Of a stretch of DNA of 64,000 bases, positions 18,848-27,734 are shown one piece after another (the stretch's first letter is position 1; every line of letters begins with the position of its first letter). A program made the position numbers and the translations under genes. The stretch is from Marinomonas polaris DSM 16579 (GTDB taxonomy: Bacteria > Pseudomonadota > Gammaproteobacteria > Pseudomonadales > Marinomonadaceae): positions 125,872 to 189,871 of the forward strand of contig NZ_FQVF01000003.1 of the NCBI RefSeq assembly GCF_900129155.1. The letters are read 5' to 3'. The notes beneath the pieces are model-generated. The model was not told the origin of the DNA. It worked only from the letters and a program-made list of their open reading frames with translations, and ran no database searches.

Positions 18848-19702
18848 ATGAACCTCGATAAACCAACTCAAGAAAGACTGATCAGCATCGTCCGTAGAGC
18901 AGGCCAAGAGATCGTCATGCCAAGCTTTCGCCAACTTAGTGCCACAGACGTAGAAACCAAAAGCAGTCTAACGGACCTTGTCACCATTGCCGACAAAGCC
19001 AGCGAAGCCTTTATTACCGATGAAATTCAGCAAGCGTTTCCTAATTGGGAAATCGTCGGCGAAGAAGCGGTAGCCGAAGATCCATCGACTACTGATAAAA
19101 TTGGTACAGCAGATACTTGCGTAATCATCGACCCAATCGATGGCACATGGAACTACGCCCATGGCTTATCAGATTTCGGTATCATACTTGCCGTGGTAGT
19201 GAAAGGCGTAACGCGTTTTGGCTTGCTTTATGATCCCGTCAACGACGACTGGATTTACGCCAACCTAGGCGAAGGCGCATTTTTCCAACGCACCGCCATG
19301 AATGAAAAAGGCAAGAATCAAACTCCCGCTCAAGCGCCACTGGCCTTGCACATCACTGCAGAACCAGATCTAGATAAACTCGCTGGCATCATGTCGGTTA
19401 ACTCTTATACCGGTCAGAGAAAACAAGACTTCGCACTAAAAGCCTCTCGCTTTGTACGCATCAACAACCTACCCTCTTGCCCAGCTTATCGACAAATCGC
19501 CCTAGGTCACTTTAACTTCAGTTTGACCTACAAAATGCTTCCTTGGGATCACGCCGCTGGCGTACTGGTTCACACCCAAGCTGGCGGCATCTGCCGAACA
19601 CTAGACGGTCAAGAATACAGCCCAACCATGCTAGACGGCGAAATGCTCGCTGCTCAATCAGAAGAGCAATGGCAAGAGCTAGCGGAACACTTTAGGAAAT
19701 AG
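18848..19702 (+). CDS. Inositol monophosphatase-family phosphatase
   Basis: 284 residues, Mg2+-dependent phosphatase fold. Metal-binding motifs: GEEAVAEDP (first glutamates), DPIDGTWNYAHG near residue 98, and LPWDHAAG near residue 236. The substrate could be inositol phosphate, histidinol phosphate or PAP; sequence alone does not decide. It does not look like the housekeeping suhB by context: the neighbours are ldhA and a toxin-antitoxin pair, with no shared operon evident. Confidence 0.82.
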   Translation: MNLDKPTQERLISIVRRAGQEIVMPSFRQLSATDVETKSSLTDLVTIADKASEAFITDEIQQAFPNWEIVGEEAVAEDPSTTDKIGTADTCVIIDPIDGTWNYAHGLSDFGIILAVVVKGVTRFGLLYDPVNDDWIYANLGEGAFFQRTAMNEKGKNQTPAQAPLALHITAEPDLDKLAGIMSVNSYTGQRKQDFALKASRFVRINNLPSCPAYRQIALGHFNFSLTYKMLPWDHAAGVLVHTQAGGICRTLDGQEYSPTMLDGEMLAAQSEEQWQELAEHFRK

Positions 19703-19783
19703 GCTGAACGAACCCCCGCACTTTTACTCAAAGTAATCTGTGGCATAATACCAGAACGTATAGGCCAAAGAGACGACAAGGGC

Positions 19784-20197
19784 ATGACCGAAGAACATCT
19801 ACCAACGGAACGGTGGAAACAACGGTTACAAAATTATAGCGTAGTGCTTCAACATCTAAACGAAGCCGTAGAAGCCTACGACGAAAAATCACCAAACATC
19901 ATAAAAGAAGGCGTGCTACAGAGATTCGAATTCACTCACGAACTCGCTTGGAAGGTTTTAAAAGACTACCTAGAATACGAAGGTCATCAAAACATCACAG
20001 GATCAAGAACCGCAACAAGACTGGCGTTTAACCTTGGTCTAATCCAAGACGGTCAAATATGGATAGACATGATAGAAAGCCGTAACAAAACGGTACATGC
20101 CTACGATGCGAGTATTCTTGAAACAGAATTTTCAAAAGTACGAGAAAGTTATAACGCCTGCTTCATCCAACTAAAAGAAAAACTGTCCACCCTATGA
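19784..20197 (+). CDS. HEPN-domain protein of a HEPN/MNT toxin-antitoxin pair (HI0074 family)
   Basis: 137-residue helical protein resembling nucleotidyltransferase substrate-binding proteins. It has FEFTHELAWKVLKDYLEYEG and the RX4H motif RNKTVH near residue 102, the catalytic signature of HEPN ribonucleases. The MNT gene starts inside its stop region (4-nt overlap). Related pairs act as toxin (HEPN RNase) and antitoxin (adenylylating MNT). Whether this one is toxic is not visible from sequence. Confidence 0.85.
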   Translation: MTEEHLPTERWKQRLQNYSVVLQHLNEAVEAYDEKSPNIIKEGVLQRFEFTHELAWKVLKDYLEYEGHQNITGSRTATRLAFNLGLIQDGQIWIDMIESRNKTVHAYDASILETEFSKVRESYNACFIQLKEKLSTL

Positions 20198-20499
20198 CCC
20201 TTTCCCAATTCGGCATTCCAACAAACTTGTTACAAAAAATGTCTGAGACTTTTTCGAAGTATCCAGACATTGAAAAAGTGACTCTGTTTGGCTCCCGCGC
20301 CACAGGGAATTTTCGAAACTGCTCAGATATAGACCTTTCTATTTCAACACCAAAAGCAGACATCATCCCCACTCTTCGTATTGAACTAGACGATTTAAAC
20401 AGCCCATATATGATCGACTTAGTTGATGAAAACAACCTCACCAACCAAGCCTTGTTGAAACAGATCCGAGAATCAGGAATAATCATTTATACCAGTTAA
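20194..20499 (+). CDS. MNT-domain minimal nucleotidyltransferase (HI0073 family)
   Basis: 101 residues. Carries an exact GS-X10-DXD nucleotidyltransferase signature (GSRATGNFRNCSDIDLS) near residues 30-46. A third acidic residue is likely in MIDLVD. Overlaps the HEPN gene by ATGA, so translation is coupled. Likely antitoxin that modifies and silences the HEPN partner (known for the related type VII systems; inferred here). Confidence 0.87.
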   Translation: MTLSQFGIPTNLLQKMSETFSKYPDIEKVTLFGSRATGNFRNCSDIDLSISTPKADIIPTLRIELDDLNSPYMIDLVDENNLTNQALLKQIRESGIIIYTS

Positions 20500-20535
20500 A
20501 CGCTCGAGTTTCTTGCCCAACCGAATTTGGCAAAA

Positions 20536-20820
20536 TCAATCTATCGCCAGCAGCTTGATCTCACTAATAGTGGTGGTTTCCCATACTTTGTGCACTGTGA
20601 ATAGATCAGAATCCAACCAAGCTTGTACAGCGTCTAAATCAGGAAACGCTACATGAACGTTAGAGCCAATCATCTTGCCTTGATCATTAACCATGGCACC
20701 ACCGCTAATAAAAGCCCCTTGCTTTGCCATGGCTCGCAGACCATTCAAATGCGCTTCACGATGTTCTAAACGACGCTCCAAAGCATCTTCATAATCAAAC
20801 GCCGTTACTACAAATTGCAT
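20536..20820 (-). CDS. YciI-family small protein
   Basis: 94 residues with a ferredoxin-like fold expected. Family features: an N-terminal strand, LEHREAHLNGLRAM with the conserved histidine, GAFISGGAMV and the DSDLFTVHKVWETTTI end. It begins 12 nt after the TctA stop and is probably the last gene of the tct operon. Reaction unknown; YciI-like proteins are often linked to aromatic or lactone chemistry, but nothing here proves it. Confidence 0.8.
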   Translation of the reverse strand: MQFVVTAFDYEDALERRLEHREAHLNGLRAMAKQGAFISGGAMVNDQGKMIGSNVHVAFPDLDAVQAWLDSDLFTVHKVWETTTISEIKLLAID

Positions 20821-20832
20821 ATCAACCTCTTT

Positions 20833-22332
20833 TTATTTTCTAGAAATTTTTTGTTTCAGTATGCGCCAAAATGGCGTGCTAGAAAGCGCAACAAACACAA
20901 TAATAAACAACAAAGTAAGCGACAGCGGGCTGCTGAAAAGATTCGCCCAAAATGCCCCCAAATCATTACGCTCCACCAAAATGGCACGACGCCAATTCTC
21001 GTCCATAAGATGACTTAAAATCACCCCTAAAATAATAGGGCTCAGCGGATATCCATGACGACGCATGAAATATCCCATCACGCCAAATGCCAACATCCAC
21101 CAAATATCCGACACACTGTTATGAATCGAATAAGCCCCAACAATCGATAACAAAAAGATAATAGGTATCAAGATACCTTTTGGGCACTGAATAATTTTAG
21201 AGAATACCTTGATGCCTGTGAGGCCAAAAATCAGCAGAAATACGTTCGCTAACAGTAATGTGCCCACAATAAACCAAAACATATCTGGGCGAGTCTCAAT
21301 CAACAAAGGTCCAGGATTCACACCATGAATAAACAACGCACCGATAAACACAGCTGTCACAGCATCGCCCGGAATACCAAGCGTCAACATGGGGATAAAC
21401 GCTCCACCCACAGCAGCATTATTAGATGACTCGGCTGCGATTAGACCTTCTTTTGCCCCTTCACCAAAAGGTACCTCAGGTTTTTTCGTTACACGACGAG
21501 CATGGTCATAAGCCATTAAAGAGGCTATTTCACCGCCTGTACCAGGCAAAGCACCAATAACCACCCCTATAAACGAACTTTGAATACTAAGCGGCAAATA
21601 CTTTTTAATATCACCAAGCTTAGGAACAATCTTATCAACCTTCTGTTTGATCATTGCTTTATCAAGATTATGCAATTGCACCAAGGCTTCGGTTAAACCG
21701 AACAAACCAATCATCACGACAACAGGACTAATACCACTCCACAACTCAACATAGCCAAAAGTGAATCGCTCTTCTGCCGTAAGCGGGTCTAACCCCACTG
21801 TGCCGATACCAATACCTAAAGCACCAGCGAAAATGCCTTTTATTAAACTTCTACCCGATAAAGCCCCAACCAAGGTGATCCCCATAATACCCAACAGCAA
21901 ATAATCACGAGGTTGAAACAACAAAGCAAAATCACTTACCGCAGGGGCAGCCACCGCTAACACGGCAATACCAACAAAGCCGCCAATCACCGACATAATG
22001 GTAGACAAACCAATAGCCTGCCCTGCTAAACCTTTCTTCGCTAATGGATAGCCATCAAGCGCGGTTACAATTGCTGCTGGAGCACCCGGAATATTCAACA
22101 AAATAGCAGTACGTGACCCACCGTAAACTCCGCCCATGTAGATACCAATCATCAAACACAAGGCATTGTTAATATCCCAAGAGAAAGTAAATGAGATCAA
22201 AATTGAGACAGCCATAGTGACAGACAAACCAGGAATGGCGCCCACATAAATACCCAGTAACGTCCCCAGTGCCGTCAGTAACACGTAATCAAGGGATACC
22301 CACGCATTGAGCATATACATTAAAGAATCCAA
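20833..22332 (-). CDS. tctA: Tripartite tricarboxylate transporter large permease TctA
   Basis: 499-residue inner-membrane protein with about 12 hydrophobic segments. Hallmarks: GTLLGIYVGAIPGLSVTM, GIYMGGVYGGSRTAILLNIPG, GALPGTGGEIASLMAYDHAR, and TLGIPGDAVTAVFIGAL. The start appears to be TTG 22332, preceded by AAAGGAG at 8 nt. The next ATG (22320) would remove the usual N-terminal residues and sits too far from the ribosome site. Works with TctB and TctC; substrate unknown. Confidence 0.9.
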   Translation of the reverse strand: MDSLMYMLNAWVSLDYVLLTALGTLLGIYVGAIPGLSVTMAVSILISFTFSWDINNALCLMIGIYMGGVYGGSRTAILLNIPGAPAAIVTALDGYPLAKKGLAGQAIGLSTIMSVIGGFVGIAVLAVAAPAVSDFALLFQPRDYLLLGIMGITLVGALSGRSLIKGIFAGALGIGIGTVGLDPLTAEERFTFGYVELWSGISPVVVMIGLFGLTEALVQLHNLDKAMIKQKVDKIVPKLGDIKKYLPLSIQSSFIGVVIGALPGTGGEIASLMAYDHARRVTKKPEVPFGEGAKEGLIAAESSNNAAVGGAFIPMLTLGIPGDAVTAVFIGALFIHGVNPGPLLIETRPDMFWFIVGTLLLANVFLLIFGLTGIKVFSKIIQCPKGILIPIIFLLSIVGAYSIHNSVSDIWWMLAFGVMGYFMRRHGYPLSPIILGVILSHLMDENWRRAILVERNDLGAFWANLFSSPLSLTLLFIIVFVALSSTPFWRILKQKISRK

Positions 22333-22345
22333 AGCCTTCTCTCCT

Positions 22346-22828
22346 TTAATTAAACAAGTTCTTTAGGTAAAACAAGATTTCACGCTCAGGAATCATTCCC
22401 TCAGGTAACATCACCTTAAAAACAATTCGGAAGACAAGGTACGTCACCAACACCACCAGCAAGGCCAAAGCAAACGACGTCACTAAGCGAGAGCCATTAA
22501 TTGCGAAAACCAAAACGCCAATGAACACCAAAGAAGAGATCAAAAAACCAATTTCTTCTAAAAAAAGCGAATACAGCAGAATCATCAACAGAACAAGGAA
22601 CACAGCCCTAGGTATTTTCTCGACTGGCCTAACACTAGAAAAAATAGACTTACCAAGAGCCATAAGAGATGCCATCACCATCACACTAAAGGCCATAATC
22701 GGAATCGATGCCGATGACCCTAAACCACTGTCTTCCGTAATGTGAAAAGCGTGGTATAGAAAAAATGAGCTGAATACAAGCAACAACAAATTAAATAATT
22801 GCTCAGAAGTAATACACATTCGGTTCAT
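22346..22828 (-). CDS. tctB: Tripartite tricarboxylate transporter small permease TctB
   Basis: 160-residue protein with four hydrophobic segments, matching TctB in size and topology. LFLEEIGFLISSLVFIGVLVF fits the conserved core. It lies between tctC and tctA, with a hairpin upstream that may lower its expression relative to the binding protein. Confidence 0.82.
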   Translation of the reverse strand: MNRMCITSEQLFNLLLLVFSSFFLYHAFHITEDSGLGSSASIPIMAFSVMVMASLMALGKSIFSSVRPVEKIPRAVFLVLLMILLYSLFLEEIGFLISSLVFIGVLVFAINGSRLVTSFALALLVVLVTYLVFRIVFKVMLPEGMIPEREILFYLKNLFN

Positions 22829-22849
22829 AACAAAGAATTACCTACTAAA

Positions 22850-22890
22850 GAAAGCAAAGGCGATTGCAGTAATAGCATCGCCTCCTTTGC
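22850..22890 (-). terminator. Attenuator hairpin between tctC and tctB
   Basis: On the minus strand GCAAAGG and GGCGAT pair with ATCGCC and TTTGC across a 12-nt loop with a small bulge, followed by a T-rich stretch. Partial termination here would give more binding protein than permease. Confidence 0.55.
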
Positions 22891-22895
22891 GCTGA

Positions 22896-23897
22896 TTATG
22901 GACGCGGGATGTTAAAATCTGCTGGCGACTTTTTCGAAAAGCCTGAGTCGTAAACAATCCAAGACGAAACCGAACGGTAACGTTCTAGGAAAGCCTCTGC
23001 CGAAGCACCAGACTCATTCATTATTTCAAAACCACGCTTCGCCATGAGCTGCTTAAATGACTCATTTTCAGCGGCAGCATGGAACGCCGCGACAAGCTTA
23101 TCAATGGCCTCTTTGGGTGTGCCTTTCTTCACAAAAATACCGAAGAATGGCCCCCAAGGTAGGTAAGACGACAACTTAGGATAAGTATCGGTAATGGGCG
23201 CAATGCCTGGTAATAGGTTGTTCTCTTTCGCATCAATGACCGAGATCACCTTCATACGCCCCGCCTGAATGTGATCCAGAGCCGCACCAATCACTGATGA
23301 CATCACATCAATGGTGCCACTTTGCAAAGCGGTCAAGGCAGGACCATCGCCATTATAAGGTACAGGCGTTAAATCTAATTTCACCTGAGACTCCAGCATT
23401 GCCAACACAATGGAAGTTAAACCACCATTCCCCGTCATCCCCGTTCTCACTTCGCCCGGATGCGCTTTTACATAAGCAACAAACTCCTCAAACGTGTTAT
23501 AAGGCGCGTCATTATTGGCAACAATGATCGGCGTACCACGGGCCAGAATATTAATCGGAATCATGTCGCTGTAGTCGATAGAAGATAACCCCAGTACTTT
23601 ATGCATCTGTGGGTTTTCAGCCCCCATCAACAAGGTGTAGCCATCTGATTTTTGGCTGTAAACATATTTGGTAGCAATCGCTCCAACACCACCAGAGCGG
23701 TTGGTCATGATGACATCGACACCCAACTTTTCTTCAGCATAAGGCGTAACTGATCGCATGACAGAATCGGTTGAGCCACCCGCACCCCACATGATAATGC
23801 CCTGAATATCTTTATTCGGATAGTCAGCCAAAGACTGCCCAGATGTCACTAAAGCAATGGAGGTTAACGATCCAAGCAGGAGGTTTTTTATTTTCAT
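22896..23897 (-). CDS. tctC: Tripartite tricarboxylate transporter substrate-binding protein TctC (Bug family)
   Basis: 333 residues with a signal peptide (MKIKNLLLG start, cleavage expected after LA in GQSLADYP). Bug-family features: WGAGGSTDSVMRS near the mature N terminus, NRSGGVGAIATKYV, and GNGGLTSIVLAMLE. ATG 23897 has GAGG about 9 nt upstream. An in-frame ATG at 23915 would add residues before a normal signal peptide. Binds a carboxylate in the periplasm. The nearby dehydrogenase hints at an alcohol or hydroxyacid substrate. Confidence 0.88.
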   Translation of the reverse strand: MKIKNLLLGSLTSIALVTSGQSLADYPNKDIQGIIMWGAGGSTDSVMRSVTPYAEEKLGVDVIMTNRSGGVGAIATKYVYSQKSDGYTLLMGAENPQMHKVLGLSSIDYSDMIPINILARGTPIIVANNDAPYNTFEEFVAYVKAHPGEVRTGMTGNGGLTSIVLAMLESQVKLDLTPVPYNGDGPALTALQSGTIDVMSSVIGAALDHIQAGRMKVISVIDAKENNLLPGIAPITDTYPKLSSYLPWGPFFGIFVKKGTPKEAIDKLVAAFHAAAENESFKQLMAKRGFEIMNESGASAEAFLERYRSVSSWIVYDSGFSKKSPADFNIPRP

Positions 23898-23911
23898 AGT
23901 GGTATCCTCAT

Positions 23912-24565
23912 TCAATTATTTGTTTTTCTTTTGAATTGATTTAGAAAATCATATCGCTCTAAAGTAAATTGATTGATTTTCAAGTTAGTAAAAAGCTCTG
24001 AAAGCTGGTTACAAAGCCGCTCGGCATCATCAACCTCGACTAACACAAGCATTTTTTGCACGTCTTTGGCCTCCTTTTGTGACGCCCAAGGCAGTGCCAC
24101 TACCGTCGTATCCTCCATGGCAAAACGCCAAGACCTTACCTGCTCAGCAAAGTGGGCTACGCATTTCTCCTTAAAAACATTCGTCGACAACTGTGCAGCC
24201 GCCACCGTAATAACCAACAAGGCTTGCGCAGGCTCTCCAAGATTGGGCGACGACTCGATGCCATGACACACCACCCGTCGGATATGTTTAAAATGCTGAC
24301 GCATTTTTTGCGACCAAAGCGTCGGATGAGACAACAAACGCTTGTACTCTGGTGTATCCAATGTTGAAAGATCACGCATCTCATAGAGCGTAAAATATGG
24401 ATACAAGGTATTTGCTGCATTTTTATAACGATAAGCATTGAGCATACCGGGTACTGTTAATCGCTCAGGCACATGCTCACCGGCATGCCATTCATTGTAT
24501 TCTTGATCCAACGTAGGCTCAGTATCGTTCCAGAGAGCGAGCAAGCCTTTCCCATTACAACGCAT
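23912..24565 (-). CDS. Uncharacterised protein, probable dimeric alpha/beta-barrel (DUF4286-like)
   Basis: 217 residues, not confidently assigned. The N-terminal half has EYNEWHAGEHVPERLTVPG, then YRYKN and YFTLYEMRDLSTLDTPEY. This pattern resembles EthD/DUF4286-type ferredoxin-like folds that often accompany catabolic dehydrogenases. The C-terminal half repeats the fold more weakly. No signal peptide or membrane segment. The gene starts 3 nt after the dehydrogenase stop and precedes tctC by 14 nt, so it belongs to the operon. Confidence 0.55.
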   Translation of the reverse strand: MRCNGKGLLALWNDTEPTLDQEYNEWHAGEHVPERLTVPGMLNAYRYKNAANTLYPYFTLYEMRDLSTLDTPEYKRLLSHPTLWSQKMRQHFKHIRRVVCHGIESSPNLGEPAQALLVITVAAAQLSTNVFKEKCVAHFAEQVRSWRFAMEDTTVVALPWASQKEAKDVQKMLVLVEVDDAERLCNQLSELFTNLKINQFTLERYDFLNQFKRKTNN

Positions 24566-24568
24566 TGA

Positions 24569-25603
24569 CTACTCCGGCTTTATCACGATTTTGGTTGCTT
24601 TGCCCTCAATCGATAAACGAAAGCCCTCTTCGCCACGCTCAAGAGGCAAAACATGAGACACCATGGGTTTTAAGCGTTCGGCATGTTGACACAAGAATTC
24701 AACCATCTGTGGCCAAATACTTTCTAAGGGACGGAACGAACCTTTAATCTGAAATTGTTTACGAACCAGACTGGTCAGGTCCACAGGCACATCTTGCCCG
24801 TATATTCCCGCCACCACCAAAACGCCGTTTGGCTCAAGGATCGACATAGCCTTAGCCAACACGGGCGCAGCGCCCGCTGCTTCAAATACAACATCAAAAG
24901 CGCCATCATTAATCATACAATTTAAACGCGTATCAAAGTCCGCATCATCCCAATCTAAGGTGCTTTCGATTCCCACTTCGCGGGTACTTTGTAGACGGAA
25001 CGCATCATTTTTACCAATGACAGTCACACGGCAGCCCGCCTCTTTGGCTAACACAGCAATGGCTTGACCAATAGTGCCAGGACCAAACACGGCTACCTTT
25101 TGATTTGATTTGAGTTCCGCGATATTCACCGCTTGCGCGGCAATGGTGAAAGGTTCGGTTAACGCAGCAATGTCTGCAGACAGGGAGTCAGGAATAACCA
25201 AGCAATTTTTTTCAGGAGCAAAGACTTGGCGAGCGAAACCACCATCACGTAGCATTCCAATGCTATCACGGGTACGACAACCATCAGGATTATTCGCCTT
25301 ACAAGCCGTACACTCGCCACAGGTTACAGACGGACGAACAACAACCCGCTGCCCAACTTTTAGCCCTTGAACCTCATCGCCAATGGCATTGATCTCACCC
25401 ACAAACTCATGACCGAGAGTAACGGGCAATTTAGAACGCATCCATTCGTAGCTCTTCGTCCACTCATAAACATGCAAATCACTACCGCAGATGCCTGCCG
25501 CCAAAACCGAAATACGAACTTCCTTCGCCTCAGGCAAGCCCAACTCAGGAACCTCAATTAACTCAATGCCCAATTCAGGCTTCGACTTTCTTAACGCAAG
25601 CAT
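24569..25603 (-). CDS. Zinc-dependent alcohol dehydrogenase (threonine/sorbitol dehydrogenase-like)
   Basis: 344-residue medium-chain dehydrogenase. Catalytic zinc ligands: the cysteine in GICGSDLH near residue 38 and GHEF. The structural zinc lobe has four cysteines (CGECTACKANNPDGC). The cofactor loop VFGPGTIGQAIAVLAK is clear. ATG 25603 is chosen, with GGGGA 8 nt upstream. First gene of the tct operon, divergent from a LysR regulator. It probably oxidises the alcohol brought in by TctABC, or a product of it. Substrate not determinable. Confidence 0.85.
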   Translation of the reverse strand: MLALRKSKPELGIELIEVPELGLPEAKEVRISVLAAGICGSDLHVYEWTKSYEWMRSKLPVTLGHEFVGEINAIGDEVQGLKVGQRVVVRPSVTCGECTACKANNPDGCRTRDSIGMLRDGGFARQVFAPEKNCLVIPDSLSADIAALTEPFTIAAQAVNIAELKSNQKVAVFGPGTIGQAIAVLAKEAGCRVTVIGKNDAFRLQSTREVGIESTLDWDDADFDTRLNCMINDGAFDVVFEAAGAAPVLAKAMSILEPNGVLVVAGIYGQDVPVDLTSLVRKQFQIKGSFRPLESIWPQMVEFLCQHAERLKPMVSHVLPLERGEEGFRLSIEGKATKIVIKPE

Positions 25604-25698
25604 CAGATCTATCCCCAATCATCACCAAGCTCCATTGCATACTTTACAAAAGGAACCATGGAAAAATTCATTATTGTGGGAAGCAGTATCTGACATTC

Positions 25699-25751
25699 AA
25701 TTGATATATAACAAATATCAATTTAGTATGCTTTCTATATATTAAAGATAT
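25699..25751. promoter_or_regulatory. LysR-type operator cluster between the tct operon and its regulator
   Basis: A perfect inverted repeat (arms AATTGATAT/ATATCAATT, 7-nt spacer, 25699-25723) overlaps ATAT-N7-GTAT (25715-25729); ATAT-N7-ATAT follows at 25737-25751. The 17-mer ACAAATATCAATTTAGT at 25711-25727 is identical to the one in the catB promoter at 31784-31800. On the minus strand TTGTTA, 18 nt and GATACT form a possible promoter for the tct operon. Confidence 0.6.
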
Positions 25752-25760
25752 AGGTAAAGC

Positions 25761-26681
25761 ATGGAATTAAGACATTTACGCTACTTTATTACCGTCGCAG
25801 AAAGCGGTAGCTTCTCTGCCGCAGCGGAAAAGCTATTCATTTCTCAACCTCCTTTATCCATGCAAATTAAACAGTTAGAGGAAGAAGTGGGCGTCCCCTT
25901 ATTAACTCGATTACCCAGGGGCGTGCGACTCACCCAAGCTGGCATTCGCTTCTTAGAAGAATCAAAAGCCATCCTGAACCACATTGAGCGAGCCAAAGAT
26001 CTAGCGAAACATGAAGACAACGAACACGGTGGTCTCCTCAGCATTGGCTTCGTCCCTTCTGCTAGTCACACCGTTTTGCCCAAATTGATCAGCAAACTTC
26101 GTAGTCTGCGGCCTAATATCGAAATCAAAGTCAAAGAAATGGTCACGGCAGAGCAAATTACCGCCATTGAAGAACACAAAATTGATGTCGGCATTGCACG
26201 ACCTTCCACAGTCACACGAAATAATACCAACATCGTCGCTGAGCTTAATGACCCTTTTTGCCTAGCTTTGCCTCTGCATCATCCTTTAGCTAAGCAAAAA
26301 TCGTTAACACTGGACCAAGCAGAACATGAGCCATTTGTTTTCTTCACCCGTTTCATTGCGCATGCCTACTACGACCAAATCATTGGATTGTGTATCGATG
26401 CAGGCTTTTTCCCAAAGACTCAATGCGAAGCCAGTACCATATACGGCGTACTGGATCTTGTCAGCTCGGGACTTGGAGTGGCCATCGTACCCGCGTCAAC
26501 CGTATTGCTGAGCACCAAAAACGTACAAATCGTTCCCCTCAAAAACCCAAGCCGCCCCAGCGGCATCGCACTCATGCACTCAGAAGAATCCGACAACGCT
26601 ATAATCAAACTCGCCTCATCCTGTATGAAAGAAGCCCTATCAGAGATTGAAGCCGAAACCCGCGAACGGCTAATGCTCTGA
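25761..26681 (+). CDS. LysR-family regulator (CatR/BenM-like subgroup)
   Basis: 306 residues. N-terminal helix-turn-helix begins MELRHLRYF and includes FSAAAEKLFISQPPLSMQIK. The effector domain starts at about residue 90 with LLSIGFVPSASHTVLPKL. The N terminus is strikingly like that of the catR product in this window. Divergent from the tct/dehydrogenase operon, which it most likely controls. The shared 17-mer operator raises the possibility of overlap with CatR. Confidence 0.88.
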   Translation: MELRHLRYFITVAESGSFSAAAEKLFISQPPLSMQIKQLEEEVGVPLLTRLPRGVRLTQAGIRFLEESKAILNHIERAKDLAKHEDNEHGGLLSIGFVPSASHTVLPKLISKLRSLRPNIEIKVKEMVTAEQITAIEEHKIDVGIARPSTVTRNNTNIVAELNDPFCLALPLHHPLAKQKSLTLDQAEHEPFVFFTRFIAHAYYDQIIGLCIDAGFFPKTQCEASTIYGVLDLVSSGLGVAIVPASTVLLSTKNVQIVPLKNPSRPSGIALMHSEESDNAIIKLASSCMKEALSEIEAETRERLML

Positions 26682-26712
26682 TGAACAAGTAATTAAAGGA
26701 GAACACACACAT

Positions 26713-27612
26713 TCACCAAGGATGCTTAGCAAAGTAGCTGTCTAGATGATCGATTAAAGTGCGAACATTGGGCGATAAATGCTTTCGAGACGAGTAAAGC
26801 GCGTAGATAATCAGGTCTTTGGGTTTCCATTCAGGCAAGACATGGCACAAACTGCCGTCGTTGATGTAGCGATTCGCTAAATAAGTGGGTTGCAGACAAA
26901 CGCCCATTCCATTCAATGTCGCATGCAAAAGCGCCGTTGCTTCATTGATACTTAAACGACAATCCAAAGAAACAGATTCAAATTGGTCATGCTGGGATAG
27001 ATGCCAGATGTGACGTTCTAAGTTTTTGTACCCCAAACAATCGTGCTTAATTAGGTCTTGCGGATGTTGGATCTCGCCTATGGTTTGGCGAGATTTTTCA
27101 AGATAAGCCGGAGACGCTACCAAGACAGATTCACAAACAGCAATGGGTTTACCGATTAGGGAAGGATCTGGATTCGAGGCGATTCGTATGGCAAGGTCGA
27201 TGCTTTTTTCAGTTAAATCTGCAGTGCTGTCTTCTAAATCAATATCGATATGAACTTTAGGATGTTGATCCATGAAATCTTGAATAGCGGGCATAAGTTG
27301 GGAGAAGCCAAACGACATGCTCGAGGTGATTCTCACCAAGCCTGACAACTCCTCGCTGGTATTCACCAGGGATATAAAATTATCGGCTTGCTCCAACCAA
27401 AGCTCGACGTCTTTTAAGCAGGCTTCACCAGCGCTAGTCAGTGATATTTTTCGTGTTGTGCGATGCAACAAACGAATCTTCAACCAGTCTTCCATTGCTT
27501 CTATATACCGCGTCACCATTGGTCGTGACATATTCAAACGATCTGCGGTACGAGAAAAGCTCCGCGATTGGGCAACATCGATAAAAACTTTAGCGGCTAT
27601 CACTCTGTCCAT
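26713..27612 (-). CDS. LysR-family regulator
   Basis: 299 residues starting at ATG 27612 (MDRVIAAKVF). A longer in-frame start at 27648 lacks the conserved N terminus. HTH segment SFSRTADRLNMSRPMVTRYIEAME. Effector domain from about residue 90 (LVRITSSMSFGFSQLMP), of the CrgA/DmlR-like type. Divergent from the metallo-beta-lactamase/DsbA pair across 122 bp, the most likely target. Confidence 0.85.
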   Translation of the reverse strand: MDRVIAAKVFIDVAQSRSFSRTADRLNMSRPMVTRYIEAMEDWLKIRLLHRTTRKISLTSAGEACLKDVELWLEQADNFISLVNTSEELSGLVRITSSMSFGFSQLMPAIQDFMDQHPKVHIDIDLEDSTADLTEKSIDLAIRIASNPDPSLIGKPIAVCESVLVASPAYLEKSRQTIGEIQHPQDLIKHDCLGYKNLERHIWHLSQHDQFESVSLDCRLSINEATALLHATLNGMGVCLQPTYLANRYINDGSLCHVLPEWKPKDLIIYALYSSRKHLSPNVRTLIDHLDSYFAKHPW

Positions 27613-27734
27613 AATTCTACTCACCCACTTGCACGATATAAGAAACAATCATGCTCATTTTTGTGTATTTTTCCGAGCACGTCAATTCTCTATTATGGCC
27701 ACATGAATTAAACAATCACTCTTTGGAGAGAAAC

